Counted from the first letter of the stretch, positions 48,201 through 53,260 are shown. The stretch is DNA of 64,000 nt from Oncomelania hupensis (GCA_036898135.1 CM072511.1:36423625-36487624), one strand, 5' to 3'. Translations and numbers: made by a program. The notes: generated by a model not told the origin, from the letters alone.

Positions 48201-48277
48201 ACGATTCTAAAGTCTCCATGACTTACGAAAACGGCGTCGACTACTTCACAGAGTACAAGGACGACATCAAGTCTTGA
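9030..48277 (+). CDS. furin: Furin-type proprotein convertase, 17 coding exons, N-terminus outside window
   Basis: Calcium-dependent subtilisin-like (S8B) endoprotease that cleaves secretory proproteins after R-X-K/R-R in the trans-Golgi and at the cell surface. Seventeen exons join in frame: 9030-9134, 13191-13307, 14104-14238, 18666-18742, 20982-21070, 23399-23571, 23843-24055, 26501-26601, 26976-27079, 28043-28160, 29779-29932, 31357-31519, 41168-41346, 42515-42606, 43858-44042, 46630-46833, 48111-48277. The sum is 2376 nt, or 791 residues plus TGA. Domain order is prodomain end, RRKR site, catalytic domain (Asp in LDDGI, His in RHGTR, oxyanion Asn in ASGNGG, Ser in TGTSASAP), P domain, Thr-rich linker, Cys-rich furin repeats, transmembrane helix and acidic tail. 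The transmembrane and Cys-rich parts identify furin rather than PC1/PC2. The signal peptide and early prodomain exon are not in the window, so the start codon is missing. The P-domain RGD-type motif reads RGN. Introns hold most of the mobile elements listed below. Confidence 0.96.
9135..11683. other. Furin intron, nothing else recognised
   Basis: AT-rich intron with a short (GT)n run near 9735-9755. No repeat family or coding motif identified in this part. Confidence 0.4.
11684..12628 (+). repeat. AGGTCA-rich ~1-kb dispersed repeat, copy 1
   Basis: Starts near GACTCGAATGCATA and ends GAGTCATATAGGCTTTGCCC. The middle has clustered AGGTCA half-sites (GTCACGTGAAGGTCAAAGTC, AAGGTTAAGGTCATTGAAGG). 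Related copies lie at 17697, 25624, 28764, 31690, 45595 and 59539. No ORF. A C-rich run follows the 5' end. Confidence 0.88.
13040..13127 (+). repeat. Retroelement 3' tail fragment with (ATT)n
   Basis: Sequence CGCGCTTTGAGCCTGATTGA, then GGCGCGTATATAGCATCC and (ATT)n, resembles the 3' ends of L2/CR1-like LINEs and their SINEs. The copy at 34.3 kb has a similar GCGCGATATAAGTACC-(ATT)n end. Only the tail is present. Confidence 0.55.
13191..13307 (+). CDS. furin: furin exon 2: maturation site and catalytic-domain N-terminus
   Basis: Thirty-nine codons, phase 0/0, acceptor TTGTTACAG and donor TTG|GTAAGT. It begins [10 protein letters not shown], followed by the RRKR autocleavage site at 13224-13235. 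The mature enzyme then starts at Asp and continues through [10 protein letters not shown], the conserved start of the catalytic domain. Confidence 0.95.
13670..13942 (-). mobile_element. 5'-truncated RTE-like LINE 3' fragment, (GGATA)n tail
   Basis: On the minus strand it reads [20 protein letters not shown] and [20 protein letters not shown], the same C-terminus as in the copies at 2551 and 6056. The GGATA tail is at 13674-13693. It lies in the intron between furin exons 2 and 3. Confidence 0.85.
14104..14238 (+). CDS. furin: furin exon 3: catalytic Asp
   Basis: Forty-five codons, phase 0/0. It carries the [14 protein letters not shown] block; the catalytic aspartate codon is 14194-14196. 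The acceptor is TTTTTCAG and the donor TAT|GTGAGT. Confidence 0.96.
14426..15151 (+). mobile_element. SINE-like ~700-bp retroposon, copy 2, with 14-bp target duplication
   Basis: Element 14440-15137 lies between the direct repeats ATAGGATATAAAAA (14426-14439 and 15138-15151). It starts CCCCTTGGGGTCATGAGC, has a TATAAATAG box at about 14594 and ends with (AATC)n. The perfect target duplication implies a fairly recent insertion. Confidence 0.92.
15152..16838. other. Furin intron, nothing recognised
   Basis: AT-rich intron with a weak CA/ACAC-rich patch at 16540-16650. No feature identified. Confidence 0.4.
16839..17338. mobile_element. Non-autonomous TIR element, ~490 bp, 5-bp target duplication
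   Basis: Element 16844-17333 begins CAGTGATGTTGC and ends CGACATCACTG, an imperfect inverted repeat. It is flanked by AATTG (16839-16843 and 17334-17338). Both ends carry GGCCGATT/TTTGGCCGAT sub-terminal motifs. No credible ORF. A hAT-like origin is inferred from the CAGTG termini and 5-bp duplication. Confidence 0.75.
17697..18484 (+). repeat. AGGTCA-rich dispersed repeat, copy 2 (5'-shortened, interrupted)
   Basis: Contains GAAGGTCAAGGTCATTTTAG and GTCACTGAAGATCAAGGTCA, and ends in GTAAATATTGCAAGTTC. A 193-bp TIR element is inserted at 18169-18361. Confidence 0.82.
18169..18361. mobile_element. 193-bp MITE nested in the AGGTCA repeat
   Basis: Starts CACGGCTGTTC and ends TTTCAGCCGTG (terminal inverted repeat CACGGCTG). 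It interrupts the expected repeat junction GGAGCTG...AGGTCA. Flanks TGAA and CGAA suggest a 4-bp target duplication with one change. Confidence 0.7.
18666..18742 (+). CDS. furin: furin exon 4: Asp-rich calcium-binding segment
   Basis: Reads [20 protein letters not shown] and on to DENR, the acidic segment that binds calcium in furins. The last codon (AG|G, Arg) is split across the intron. The acceptor is TTGGCAG and the donor AG|GTAGGA. Confidence 0.95.
18743..20981. other. Furin intron with microsatellites
   Basis: A (GAT)n/(ATG)n tract lies at 20178-20247 and a (GT)n tract at 20457-20480. Otherwise AT-rich with nothing recognised. Confidence 0.5.
20982..21070 (+). CDS. furin: furin exon 5: catalytic His
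   Basis: Reads [20 protein letters not shown] and on to NSKIG. The catalytic histidine codon is 20983-20985. The terminal Gly codon (G|GT) is split. The acceptor is TTCTTTCAG and the donor GGCG|GTCAGT. Confidence 0.95.
21166..22288 (+). mobile_element. Decayed TIR transposon with transposase first-exon relic, 6-bp target duplication
   Basis: Element 21172-22282 begins CAGAGGAGCCTACC and ends GGTAGGCACCTCTG, and is bounded by GGTGTG (21166-21171 and 22283-22288). After a GC-rich promoter-like stretch, an ATG at 21404 opens [20 protein letters not shown] and then [14 protein letters not shown] before a stop. Further on in the same frame [20 protein letters not shown] resembles the zinc-finger N-terminus of hAT transposases. 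The coding sequence is broken and the rest deleted. Confidence 0.8.
22289..23188. other. Furin intron, purine-rich patches
   Basis: Contains GA-rich segments around 22850-23040. No gene or repeat identified. Confidence 0.4.
23189..23330. mobile_element. 142-bp foldback (hairpin) MITE
   Basis: Starts AGCTTGTGCGGATAAACAAA and ends TTTGTTTATCCGCACAAGCT. The arms of about 60 bp, including TTCTTTAATGGTGCTAACAC and its complement, are nearly perfect, with a loop of about 22 bp. It sits 69 bp before furin exon 6. Confidence 0.88.
23399..23571 (+). CDS. furin: furin exon 6: substrate-binding core
   Basis: Encodes [19 protein letters not shown] and [18 protein letters not shown], the most conserved convertase block, which lines the acidic substrate-binding cleft. 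The acceptor is TGTTTTAG and the donor CTG|GTAAAG, phase 0. Only 271 bp separate it from the next exon. Confidence 0.96.
23843..24055 (+). CDS. furin: furin exon 7: oxyanion-hole Asn
   Basis: Seventy-one codons, phase 0/0. It holds FVWASGNGG with the oxyanion-hole asparagine codon at 23885-23887, then [18 protein letters not shown]. The acceptor is TTACTGTAG and the donor ATT|GTAAGT. A 1.05-kb transposon begins 69 bp downstream. Confidence 0.96.
24118..25183 (+). mobile_element. 1.05-kb TIR transposon (CAGGGTGGAGAA family), copy 1
   Basis: Element 24124-25177 begins CAGGGTGGAGAA and ends GTTCTCCACCCTG, with the 6-bp target duplication ACTATA (24118-24123 and 25178-25183). A short frame at 24449-24649 ([20 protein letters not shown] and on) is also intact in the copy at 53354. 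Non-autonomous; superfamily unassigned, and the 6-bp duplication fits some hAT lineages. Confidence 0.87.
24449..24649 (+). CDS. Acidic ORF carried by the CAGGGTGGAGAA element (copy 1)
   Basis: Sixty-six codons from ATG 24449 (five codons after another in-frame ATG at 24434). It begins [20 protein letters not shown], followed by [20 protein letters not shown]. The family is unknown. It could be the N-terminal exon of the parent element's transposase. It is open in both copies, but nearly all differences between copies change the amino acid, so there is no sign of protein-level constraint. Confidence 0.4.
   Translation: MDGLDSSTDEGEFTGFHLSDIKVREMDLESEEEIGTDIRQLVSVVCMHTIFQTGMKVKKRGLVWTF
25184..25623. 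other. Furin intron, nothing recognised
   Basis: A short frame from ATG 25380 ends in acidic residues and a stop and may be repeat-derived. I cannot assign it. Confidence 0.35.
25624..26107 (+). repeat. AGGTCA-rich dispersed repeat, copy 3 (internally deleted)
   Basis: The 5' end TTGACTCACATGCATGGCAA joins directly to the AAAACATACC segment, deleting about 500 bp of the family. It retains CATTGAAGGTCAAGGTCATC and the 3' end GGAGCATGTGAGTCATATG. Confidence 0.85.
26501..26601 (+). CDS. furin: furin exon 8: catalytic Ser
   Basis: Reads [20 protein letters not shown] and on to ALVLEA. The nucleophilic serine codon is 26549-26551. The final Asn codon (AA|C) is split. The acceptor is TTTTGTAG and the donor AA|GTAAGT. 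Confidence 0.96.
26976..27079 (+). CDS. furin: furin exon 9: C-terminal catalytic domain
   Basis: Reads [20 protein letters not shown] and on to WVSNALGRQ, typical of the end of the convertase catalytic domain. The acceptor is AATTGCAG; the donor AAG|GTTTGA is weaker than the others. Confidence 0.93.
27080..28042. other. Furin intron 9, nothing recognised
   Basis: AT-rich. A 72-codon and an 89-codon + strand frame have no motif and are probably chance. Confidence 0.4.
28043..28160 (+). CDS. furin: furin exon 10: catalytic / P-domain boundary
   Basis: Reads [20 protein letters not shown] and on to [19 protein letters not shown] closes the catalytic domain and the remainder starts the P domain. 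The acceptor is GTGTACAG and the donor CA|GTGAGT. Confidence 0.94.
28161..28763. other. Furin intron 10 left part, nothing recognised
   Basis: AT-rich sequence between exon 10 and the dispersed repeat. No feature identified. Confidence 0.4.
28764..29749 (+). repeat. AGGTCA-rich dispersed repeat, copy 4 (full length)
   Basis: Runs from CAACTCACATGCATAGCAAT to GGCTTTGCCCTTCTAGTTTT. It contains AAGGTCAAGGTCAATGAAGG, GTCAAGGTCATCTCAAGGTC and the reverse-oriented GTGACCTTGACCCTAA. It ends 30 bp before furin exon 11. Confidence 0.9.
29779..29932 (+). CDS. furin: furin exon 11: P domain
   Basis: Fifty-one codons plus a split base. It includes [20 protein letters not shown] and LTSPQ. RGN occupies the position of the conserved RGD in many convertases. 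The acceptor is TATTACAG and the donor CAG|GTTTAA. A dispersed repeat ends only about 30 bp upstream, so the branch point probably lies inside or beside it. Confidence 0.94.
30108..30828 (+). mobile_element. SINE-like ~700-bp retroposon, copy 3, with 11-bp target duplication
   Basis: Element 30119-30817 is bounded by ACTCAAAATTA (30108-30118 and 30818-30828). It has the same start, TATA-like box and GTCCGCTGGACCTAAAGCAA end as copies 2 and 4, with a short (AATC) tail. Confidence 0.92.
31357..31519 (+). CDS. furin: furin exon 12: P domain
   Basis: Reads [20 protein letters not shown], then [20 protein letters not shown], the most recognisable P-domain block. The terminal Gly codon is split (G|GT). 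The acceptor is CTTTTTCAG and the donor GAG|GTATGA. It is followed by a 9.65-kb intron full of transposons. Confidence 0.95.
31690..32365 (+). repeat. AGGTCA-rich dispersed repeat, copy 5 (5'-truncated)
   Basis: Begins at about TAGGTTATTAATATTGAAC. It includes GAGGGTCAAGGTCACTGAAT, GTCAAGGTCACTGAAAGTCA and the shared end ATAGGCTTTGCCCTACTAG. Confidence 0.85.
33154..33424 (+). pseudogene. hAT transposase N-terminal exon, frameshifted
   Basis: ATG 33154 opens [21 protein letters not shown] 1-nt frameshift around 33255 moves the homologous frame to [19 protein letters not shown], then [16 protein letters not shown] ends at a splice-donor-like CG|GTAAGA. The W-x-x-F-x-P-W block is typical of zinc-finger (TTF-type) hAT transposases. 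The minus-strand copy at 34963 has the frame intact across the same stretch. Confidence 0.7.
33438..34340 (+). pseudogene. L2/CR1-like LINE, 3' end of reverse transcriptase ORF
   Basis: An open frame of 247 codons (33438-34181) corresponds to the C-terminal third of ORF2. It includes [77 protein letters not shown] and [15 protein letters not shown]. It ends in a GCGCGATATAAGTACC-(ATT)n 3' tail. It is 5'-truncated, lacks the RT catalytic core and is nested in the hAT element. Confidence 0.92.
34750..35235 (-). repeat. Inverted copy of the hAT 5' region
   Basis: This is the reverse complement of about 32890-33365 (about 480 bp). It carries the ORF 34963-34724 starting [20 protein letters not shown] and continuing [20 protein letters not shown] without the frameshift seen in the + copy. 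Together with the left copy it forms a large foldback with the LINE in the loop. Confidence 0.85.
35320..35720 (+). pseudogene. hAT transposase C-terminal (dimerisation) domain relic
   Basis: Frames include [20 protein letters not shown], then after a shift [20 protein letters not shown] (35514 on), a diagnostic hAT C-terminal motif, ending in TAA at 35604. A further frame reads [14 protein letters not shown]. Frameshifts make it non-functional. Confidence 0.85.
35761..35842. repeat. (GA)n microsatellite
   Basis: About 80 bp of near-perfect AG repeat inside the hAT element. Confidence 0.95.
36090..37746. other. Furin intron 12, with a partial tandem duplication
   Basis: Segments 36645-36720 and 36885-36965 resemble each other (CTCCAGTGTATTTA(A/G)CAA with similar flanks), about 245 bp apart. 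They lie in a 110-codon minus-strand frame with no known motif. Nothing else recognised. Confidence 0.45.
37747..37815 (-). mobile_element. Very short SINE-like retroposon fragment, copy (minus strand)
   Basis: Only the 3' end of the 700-bp family is present: TTGCTTTAGGTCCAGCGGAC and TCTTCCGAGCCAAATCAGGA on the + strand, with a TACAA-type simple tail. It is an extreme 5' truncation, as expected from incomplete reverse transcription. Confidence 0.8.
38547..38745. mobile_element. ~191-bp MITE, copy 1 (4-bp target duplication)
   Basis: Element 38551-38741 starts CACACCAGCTCAATGCC and ends TTGGTTGAGTCGGTGTG (inverted repeat), flanked by AAGT on both sides. It is closely similar to the element at 55166-55357. 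Confidence 0.85.
38746..39892. other. Furin intron 12, nothing recognised
   Basis: Higher-complexity sequence with a local repeat (AATGAACAGTCTTTACTTA at about 39048 and 39093). It could be an old transposon, but I see no ends or coding motif. Confidence 0.4.
39893..40528 (+). mobile_element. SINE-like retroposon, diverged subfamily copy, 12-bp target duplication
   Basis: Element 39905-40516 is flanked by TATTCTCCCTTT (39893-39904 and 40517-40528). It is 5'-truncated just upstream of TATAAATAG. It differs from copies 1-4 in having GATCAGGGGCGAGTCCTCTT near the 3' end and an (AACT)n tail. The same subfamily is seen at 56.6-57.1 kb. Confidence 0.88.
40529..41167. other. Furin intron 12 end, (CT)n tract
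   Basis: A (CT)n tract at 40871-40946 leads into CA and C runs. Otherwise nothing. Confidence 0.6.
41168..41346 (+). CDS. furin: furin exon 13: P-domain end and Thr-rich linker
   Basis: [16 protein letters not shown] ends the P domain. A low-complexity Thr/Pro linker follows (12 threonines in a short stretch around [15 protein letters not shown]), likely O-glycosylated (inference). The acceptor is ATGCTCTAG and the donor AAG|GTATGT. Confidence 0.93.
41347..42514. other. Furin intron 13, nothing recognised
   Basis: A tiny tandem repeat (GAAAGTCTTCCAGA, 42388 and 42411) is the only structure seen. Confidence 0.4.
42515..42606 (+). CDS. furin: furin exon 14: first Cys-rich furin repeat
   Basis: Reads [20 protein letters not shown] and [10 protein letters not shown], the start of the furin-like Cys-rich repeats. 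The last codon is split (AA|A). The acceptor is ATCCACAG and the donor CAA|GTATGA. Confidence 0.93.
43021..43752 (+). mobile_element. SINE-like ~700-bp retroposon, copy 4, with 16-bp target duplication
   Basis: Element 43037-43736 is flanked by TCTAGAACTAGCCAAA (43021-43036 and 43737-43752), with a perfect (AATC)n tail. It is the youngest-looking copy, inserted 105 bp before furin exon 15. Confidence 0.94.
43858..44042 (+). CDS. furin: furin exon 15: Cys-rich furin repeats
   Basis: Contains [20 protein letters not shown], the canonical furin-repeat spacing, with further cysteines to [11 protein letters not shown]. The donor CTGG|GTTAGC is non-optimal, but the phase requires it: the next exon then continues in frame. 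Confidence 0.92.
44043..45594. other. Furin intron 15, mostly unrecognised
   Basis: Contains a (GCT)n-(GAT)n microsatellite at 45226-45262 and T-rich repeats TACTTTGTGGATACTTTTT at 45508-45560. Nothing else. Confidence 0.5.
45595..46540 (+). repeat. AGGTCA-rich dispersed repeat, copy 6 (near full length)
   Basis: Runs from GACTCACATGCATAGCAATG to GTGAGTCATATTGGCTTTGC. It contains GGGTCAAGGTCATCCCAAGG, GGTTAAGGTCATCCCAAGGT and GGAGGTCAAGGTCATCTCAA. It ends about 90 bp before furin exon 16. Confidence 0.9.
46630..46833 (+). CDS. furin: furin exon 16: last Cys-rich repeat and start of transmembrane helix
   Basis: Reads [20 protein letters not shown] through [10 protein letters not shown]. The hydrophobic segment [17 protein letters not shown] then begins the membrane span. 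The acceptor is ATTCTTGCAG and the donor TTG|GTGAGT. Confidence 0.94.
47122..47190. repeat. Perfect 69-bp palindrome (34-bp arms)
   Basis: TAATTAGGTCAATGCCTGCA continues through TTTCTTTAATATA to a single central A, then its exact reverse complement to TGCAGGCATTGACCTAATTA. It lies in furin intron 16. Confidence 0.95.
47403..47700. repeat. C-rich and poly-T tracts
   Basis: CCCCCCACCCC runs (47407-47446) would be G4-forming on the minus strand. A long T run lies at 47628-47652. No coding content. Confidence 0.8.
48111..48277 (+). CDS. furin: furin exon 17: transmembrane end, cytoplasmic tail, stop
   Basis: VVLVVLA completes the helix and HQQRKLCW is the basic stop-transfer edge. The acidic tail contains [20 protein letters not shown] and ends YKDDIKS TGA at 48275-48277. 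The acidic cluster next to a serine and the Tyr motifs (YENGV, YFTEY) resemble Golgi-sorting signals of furin tails; that function is inferred from the family. Confidence 0.95.
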
Positions 48278-50565
48278 TAACTTAGTTGACTTTCTTCCTT
48301 CCTAGTAAAGGATTTGGGTAGGTTGGTTGATGGGTGGGTGGGTGGGTTTGGGTTTAGAATTATGTTTTTAATGGTACTACTTATGGTCAGAAAGGAGAAA
48401 AGTGTAATCATTAAAGGGAGAAAGGGACCAGAAATTTATATTATTATAATTTTATTTATTGTATTTAAAAAAATCTTTTTAAATGAAGGTTTTTGTGGAG
48501 TCCTGGGAGATGAGTTGCTGAACTTGAAGGTCTGAAAAGTGGTTGTTAAGTCATCTTGATCTAGAGACTCGTGGCATATTTTGACCGAAACATTTTCATA
48601 GGGTTCGTTATTTTTGGGTAAGGGTTTGGTTGAGATGGAAAAATACTGGTGCGCATACATGTGTGAGTTTACAGGTTTTGTAATGTTGGTTATGTTGTAA
48701 GGAGAAAAATCACATCATGCAAATGTGGGACAGCCACGAAAGCTAACCTTTCATTTTTAAGCAATTTTGTACAATCAGGGCCAGGAGCTGTAAGTGTGTT
48801 ACTATAAATCTAATAATTATGCATTATTAAAGTCGGTGAAATCTACGTAGTTTACCTAGTTGAGGCAAAAAAAAAAATAGACGTGCCAGTATGTAACATA
48901 AAAAAAAATAAAAAGAAAGAAAGAAGAGTTTATATTGAAGAGAGAATCATGTGATGAAGATAGGTGTGTTGGTATTTTATTGGCTTTTGTTGATTTGCAA
49001 TAGATCCTTTGGCATAATATATTCATAGCTTTATGAACCTAGATGCAGCTTGCGAACAAAATCATTTGGAAAGGGAACAAGTCCATAATACTGTTTACCA
49101 TTTATGAGTACAGGCTATATACCATTTATGACAGACATTTTGATGTTGAAATACAACGTTTTGGCCATGAGCTGTGATTAAGGTAATTGTGGATTTGTGT
49201 TTTATTTGGGAAAAGAGGAGTTTTCAGGATTTTTTTTTTAAACATTCTGTATATATTTGTATATTGAGAAACTGTGAAGAGAATGCGTTAATGAAAATTT
49301 TTTAATTTGTGATTATTTTTGGGAGGGGAAAGGATGGGAACAGAGACAATCTAATTGATGTGTGTTTTGATGTGTGATTGAATGGATTAAAACAAAACAA
49401 AAAAACAGCAACATTTTTTTATGTCTGATTGATTAAATAAACATTTTTTTATTTCGTTTTCTATTGTTGTGGAGAAGTAAATCTGGGTGCTAGAACCAAA
49501 TCGTAAATGTATCCTTGTACAATCGTGTTTTCTCTTTTGACCTTATGTTACTGTTATTTCTCAATGCGAAATTGAAAGATTTTAAGATGTCTGCTGATGT
49601 GGACATTGGCTTTCTCTGCATTACGTACAATCGTCAAAATGAGTGATACTGTTTCATCATGTTTCAATGCGCCAATGCATTTTAACTACAACTTACAAAG
49701 TTGCTGTGATCAAAGTATCGTTTTCTGCTTACTCTCGCTTGGAATACATATTTTCTGTGCCGGAGAATGGTAAATCTATGAACTGACCCTTGATTTTTTT
49801 TATGCTCCTATCTGCTGGCTTTTTTTCATTTGCTGAGTGTTTCCATTTTGTGTCATGTGCATCAATTTAGGTTTTAAAACCAGCGTTTGTTGCAAAGTGA
49901 TGTATAAATATCTATATATGCACCTTTTATCAAGTATCTGAGCAAAAAGGACATCAGAGTTTTCATCATGCATATATACAACTTGACCAGTCATATAACA
50001 GTTCCAATGAATCATATTAGATAGGAAGCATGCTAGTCATAAGTCTTTGCCTATCCGTATGACTATATTCCTAAATGGTTTGGGTGGATTTTGCCTTTAG
50101 AACTAACCTGTTAGCTTAATTATAGCAACTTTGTTTTGTCTATACTATAACCGTTAAAGATGTTAAATGGGCTGTGATCTGAAACATCGCTGGAAATATT
50201 TTTTTCACCTAAAATTTTATGCCTTCTTTTACACTTTACAGTCATTATTCTCTTCTTTTTTTTCCCCCTGTTGAATTGTAGATAATGTTGACAATATTCT
50301 ACAGTCCATTGCTTTGATTAGAAGTATAAATCTATCTTAGCAAGATCCAATCACAGTTATACAGTTTCGCAGGGCATTTATTCTTTCAGTTTATGCTGTG
50401 CATTAATTAGTCTGGCATTGGACAGCAATTATTAAAAGAAAAAAGATATGGGAACAGCCTTTGAGTCGAGCTTTCACCATATTGTATGGACTACAAGACA
50501 CTGCATATTATGAGACTCAAGGAAATGACTGAGACTCAAATTATCAAATTAACCTAATAACTATC
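48278..50565 (+). other. furin 3' UTR (about 1.2 kb) and intergenic sequence
   Basis: No ORF of note follows the furin stop. AATAAA hexamers occur at 48907-48912 and 49436-49441. The second would give a 3' UTR of roughly 1.2 kb, which I favour because it is followed by a T-rich tract. From about 49.5 kb to the Penelope-like element the sequence is AT-rich and shows nothing I can name. Confidence 0.5.
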
Positions 50566-52740
50566 ATGAATCTTTACTTTACTCATGATCAGTTAGCTTT
50601 GCTGTGGGATGTACAAGAGGGTGTACGGCATCTCCGTCTTAAGGAATTTTTTTACACAGAAGATGCCCCTAACCAGCTTCCATCCAAACCAAAATTCTAC
50701 AAAAAGAAAATGTGGTCACCGCCTGAAGGAAGAGACAAAGGCCTAGATGCTTACAGTGACACAATAGTTTCTTTAGTAAACGGTTTTATACCTCCTCCTA
50801 TTAAAAAGCATAATCTGAGCAAAGATTGCCGCAAAGCTATAACTGAACTTCGCCAACTGGTACAATCCAGAAAGATCCGCATCTCCAAAGCAGATAAAGG
50901 AGGGGCCATAGTTGTCCAGGACTGTGGTGCTTATGAGGCAGAAGCTTTACGTCAATTGAATAATCCTGTACATTATACTAAGCTAGACGTAAACCCTACT
51001 GTGGATATTGCAAATAAGTCCAATGACTTTGTTGAACACCTAAAGTCTAATAGCCTTATTGATGACAACTGCTATAGATGGGCAATTTTAGAAGCTGAGA
51101 AAACTAAAACAAGCGTGTTTTACCATCTGCCAAAGGTCCACAAAAACAGAGATAATCCACCTGGTCGCCCCATCATTTCTGGCTGTGGAGGACCAACTGA
51201 GAAGTTGTCCAAGCTGGTGGATCACTGGCTGCAACCCTTGGTACTTGATCTGCCCTCTTATGTGAAGGATTCAACACACTTTTTACAGTTAGTTGAGCAG
51301 TGGAATGACAGTTGCAGTCCTCTCCCTCAGGAAGCCCTCATTGTTACCATCGATGTTGTAGGCTTATACACTAATATACCCCACCAGGAAGTAGCTATGT
51401 CTGTAACTGATATGCTAATCAAGAAACAGCATCTGGTTCCTGAAGCTCCAACCAAGGATTTGCTACTAAAAATTATTAACCATGTCCTGGAAAACAACAT
51501 TTTCCAGTTTGACGGAAATGTTTACAAACAAATTTTTGGGACAGCTATGGGCACTCCTATGGCTCCAACAATTGCTAATATTTTCATGGGATGGCTAGAG
51601 AGAGACGTCTTGAGCAGGAGCCCTTGGTCTATTGATACTGAGCTGTGGAAACGATTCATCGATGACATAATCACTTTATGGATTCATGGCAAAGATCAAC
51701 TCGTCAAGTTTATGGATTGGCTGAATGAGCAACACCCTAGCATAAAATTCACATACAGCTATGGGAGAACCAACATGCCATATCTTGACATCAGCCTGTC
51801 TATCAGTCCTGAAGGCTACTTGACTACTGACCTACACGTCAAGCCGACTGATGCTGCCATGATTTTGCCATTCCACTCATGCCACCCTCGTCACTGCCCC
51901 AGAAGCATTCCATACAGCCAGTGTTTGCGTCTGCGACGCATCTGCTCGGAAGACGATACTTTTCGACGCAGATGTGATGAACTGAAGCAGAAGTTACAGA
52001 AAAGAGGTTACCCTCAAAAGTTAATCGAGGGTGCAATCCATAAGGTGTCGGCCAAAAGTCGAAACTGCACACTCCAATATGTAAAGAGTCCAGCTGAAAG
52101 GACTAATTCTAACCGAGTGCCATTCATCATCCGGCACAATCCAAGTAACCCCCCTTTGAGCAAGTGGCTAAAGCAGTTTCTACCGGTACTGCATACCAGC
52201 GCCCGAATGAGGAAAGCTAACCCCGACCCGCCCATTGTTGGTGAACGGAACTGCTTCAGCATCAGAAACTTGCTCATGCCATCTTCTCTGCCATCCACAC
52301 CAGCCTCAGCTACAGTGACAGACGCCGGTTGTCACCCATGCAATAAGTGCGTGCTGTGTGCAAGCCATATGCAGGACACCACTACCTTCCACAGCGTGGT
52401 CACTGGCCAGTCGTTCCAAATCAGAGACCGCTTGTCGTGCACGTCTGTCAATGTCATCTACCTCATAGACTGTGAACAGTGTCACGGCAAGCAGTATGTA
52501 GGTGAGACTGGACAGACTATCCGCAAAAGATTTTACGGGCACACGCACGCGATCCGCAAAGACGTGGACACACTAGTGGCTAAACACTTCAGGTCCCCTG
52601 GACACGCCCTCTCTGCCATGAGAGTGACAGTCATTGAACAAGTCAAAATAGACAATCCTGACATTAGAAAACGGAGGGAGAAATTCTGGCGTTACAAGCT
52701 ACGCACCAACTACCCTGAGGGGCTGAATGTATTGGACTGA
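50566..52740 (+). CDS. Penelope-like element: reverse transcriptase with GIY-YIG endonuclease
   Basis: A 724-codon uninterrupted frame. The RT domain has ISKADKGGAIVVQD (motif-1 region), GRPIISGCGGPTEKLSKLVD, motif A LIVTIDVVGLYTNI (Asp 263), GTAMGTPMAPTIANIFMGWL and motif C FIDDI (Asp 366/367). A Cys-rich linker CHPCNKCVLC follows, then a GIY-YIG nuclease with VIYLIDCEQC (IYLI from residue 631), YVGETGQTIRKR (Tyr 644) and a downstream His/Glu region. This RT + GIY-YIG order defines Penelope-like retroelements. The ATG has a TGA seven codons after an in-frame upstream stop region, and family proteins usually have more sequence before RLKEFF, so the N-terminus looks shortened. All catalytic residues seen are intact. 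Confidence 0.95.
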   Translation: MNLYFTHDQLALLWDVQEGVRHLRLKEFFYTEDAPNQLPSKPKFYKKKMWSPPEGRDKGLDAYSDTIVSLVNGFIPPPIKKHNLSKDCRKAITELRQLVQSRKIRISKADKGGAIVVQDCGAYEAEALRQLNNPVHYTKLDVNPTVDIANKSNDFVEHLKSNSLIDDNCYRWAILEAEKTKTSVFYHLPKVHKNRDNPPGRPIISGCGGPTEKLSKLVDHWLQPLVLDLPSYVKDSTHFLQLVEQWNDSCSPLPQEALIVTIDVVGLYTNIPHQEVAMSVTDMLIKKQHLVPEAPTKDLLLKIINHVLENNIFQFDGNVYKQIFGTAMGTPMAPTIANIFMGWLERDVLSRSPWSIDTELWKRFIDDIITLWIHGKDQLVKFMDWLNEQHPSIKFTYSYGRTNMPYLDISLSISPEGYLTTDLHVKPTDAAMILPFHSCHPRHCPRSIPYSQCLRLRRICSEDDTFRRRCDELKQKLQKRGYPQKLIEGAIHKVSAKSRNCTLQYVKSPAERTNSNRVPFIIRHNPSNPPLSKWLKQFLPVLHTSARMRKANPDPPIVGERNCFSIRNLLMPSSLPSTPASATVTDAGCHPCNKCVLCASHMQDTTTFHSVVTGQSFQIRDRLSCTSVNVIYLIDCEQCHGKQYVGETGQTIRKRFYGHTHAIRKDVDTLVAKHFRSPGHALSAMRVTVIEQVKIDNPDIRKRREKFWRYKLRTNYPEGLNVLD

Positions 52741-52832
52741 CTGTTTTCAGCACTGTTTCCTTGGGTGGTTGGTGATTAGTTTGTAACATTTCGTGCTTTA
52801 CCTTGCGTTTTCGATGTCTGAGTTCTCTGGCC

Positions 52833-52863
<31 letters not shown>

Positions 52864-52921
52864 GTTGTTATTATTGTCGTTGTTGTTGTTATTATTATTA
52901 TTATTATTATGTATTATTAAT

Positions 52922-52957
<36 letters not shown>

Positions 52958-52971
52958 AAGTGTGTGTGTGT

Positions 52972-53066
<95 letters not shown>

Positions 53067-53260
53067 TCTTCTATGACGCATGTTTAGTGTGTACGTCATC
53101 TTCACTGACCTCATGTTTTATTTATTTTTCATCACTGAAGAAGGGCGTAGCCCGAAAGTCTTTGCTTTTATATTTTTCTTGGTGTTTTTTGTGTATTTTG
53201 TTTCTGATTTCTATGAATCTTTACTTTGTGAGCACAGATTTTAGCCACTCGTGTAGGTGA
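52741..53260 (+). mobile_element. Penelope-like element 3' region with pseudo-LTR and microsatellites
   Basis: After the stop come (TTA/TTG)n (52838-52915) and two (GA)n blocks (52923-53064), then a conserved-looking segment CACTGAAGAAGGGCGTAGCC plus CGAAAGTC (53139-53160). At 53213, ATGAATCTTTACTTT repeats the first 15 bases of the 50566 ORF. This suggests head-to-tail or pseudo-LTR organisation, as known for Penelope-like elements. Confidence 0.75.

Noticed and set aside
51839..52548. Minus-strand frames of 77-94 codons
   Set aside because: Shadows of the Penelope-like ORF on the opposite strand.
52803..53260. Arg/Glu-rich frames after the Penelope ORF
   Set aside because: Produced by the (TTA)n and (GA)n microsatellites.
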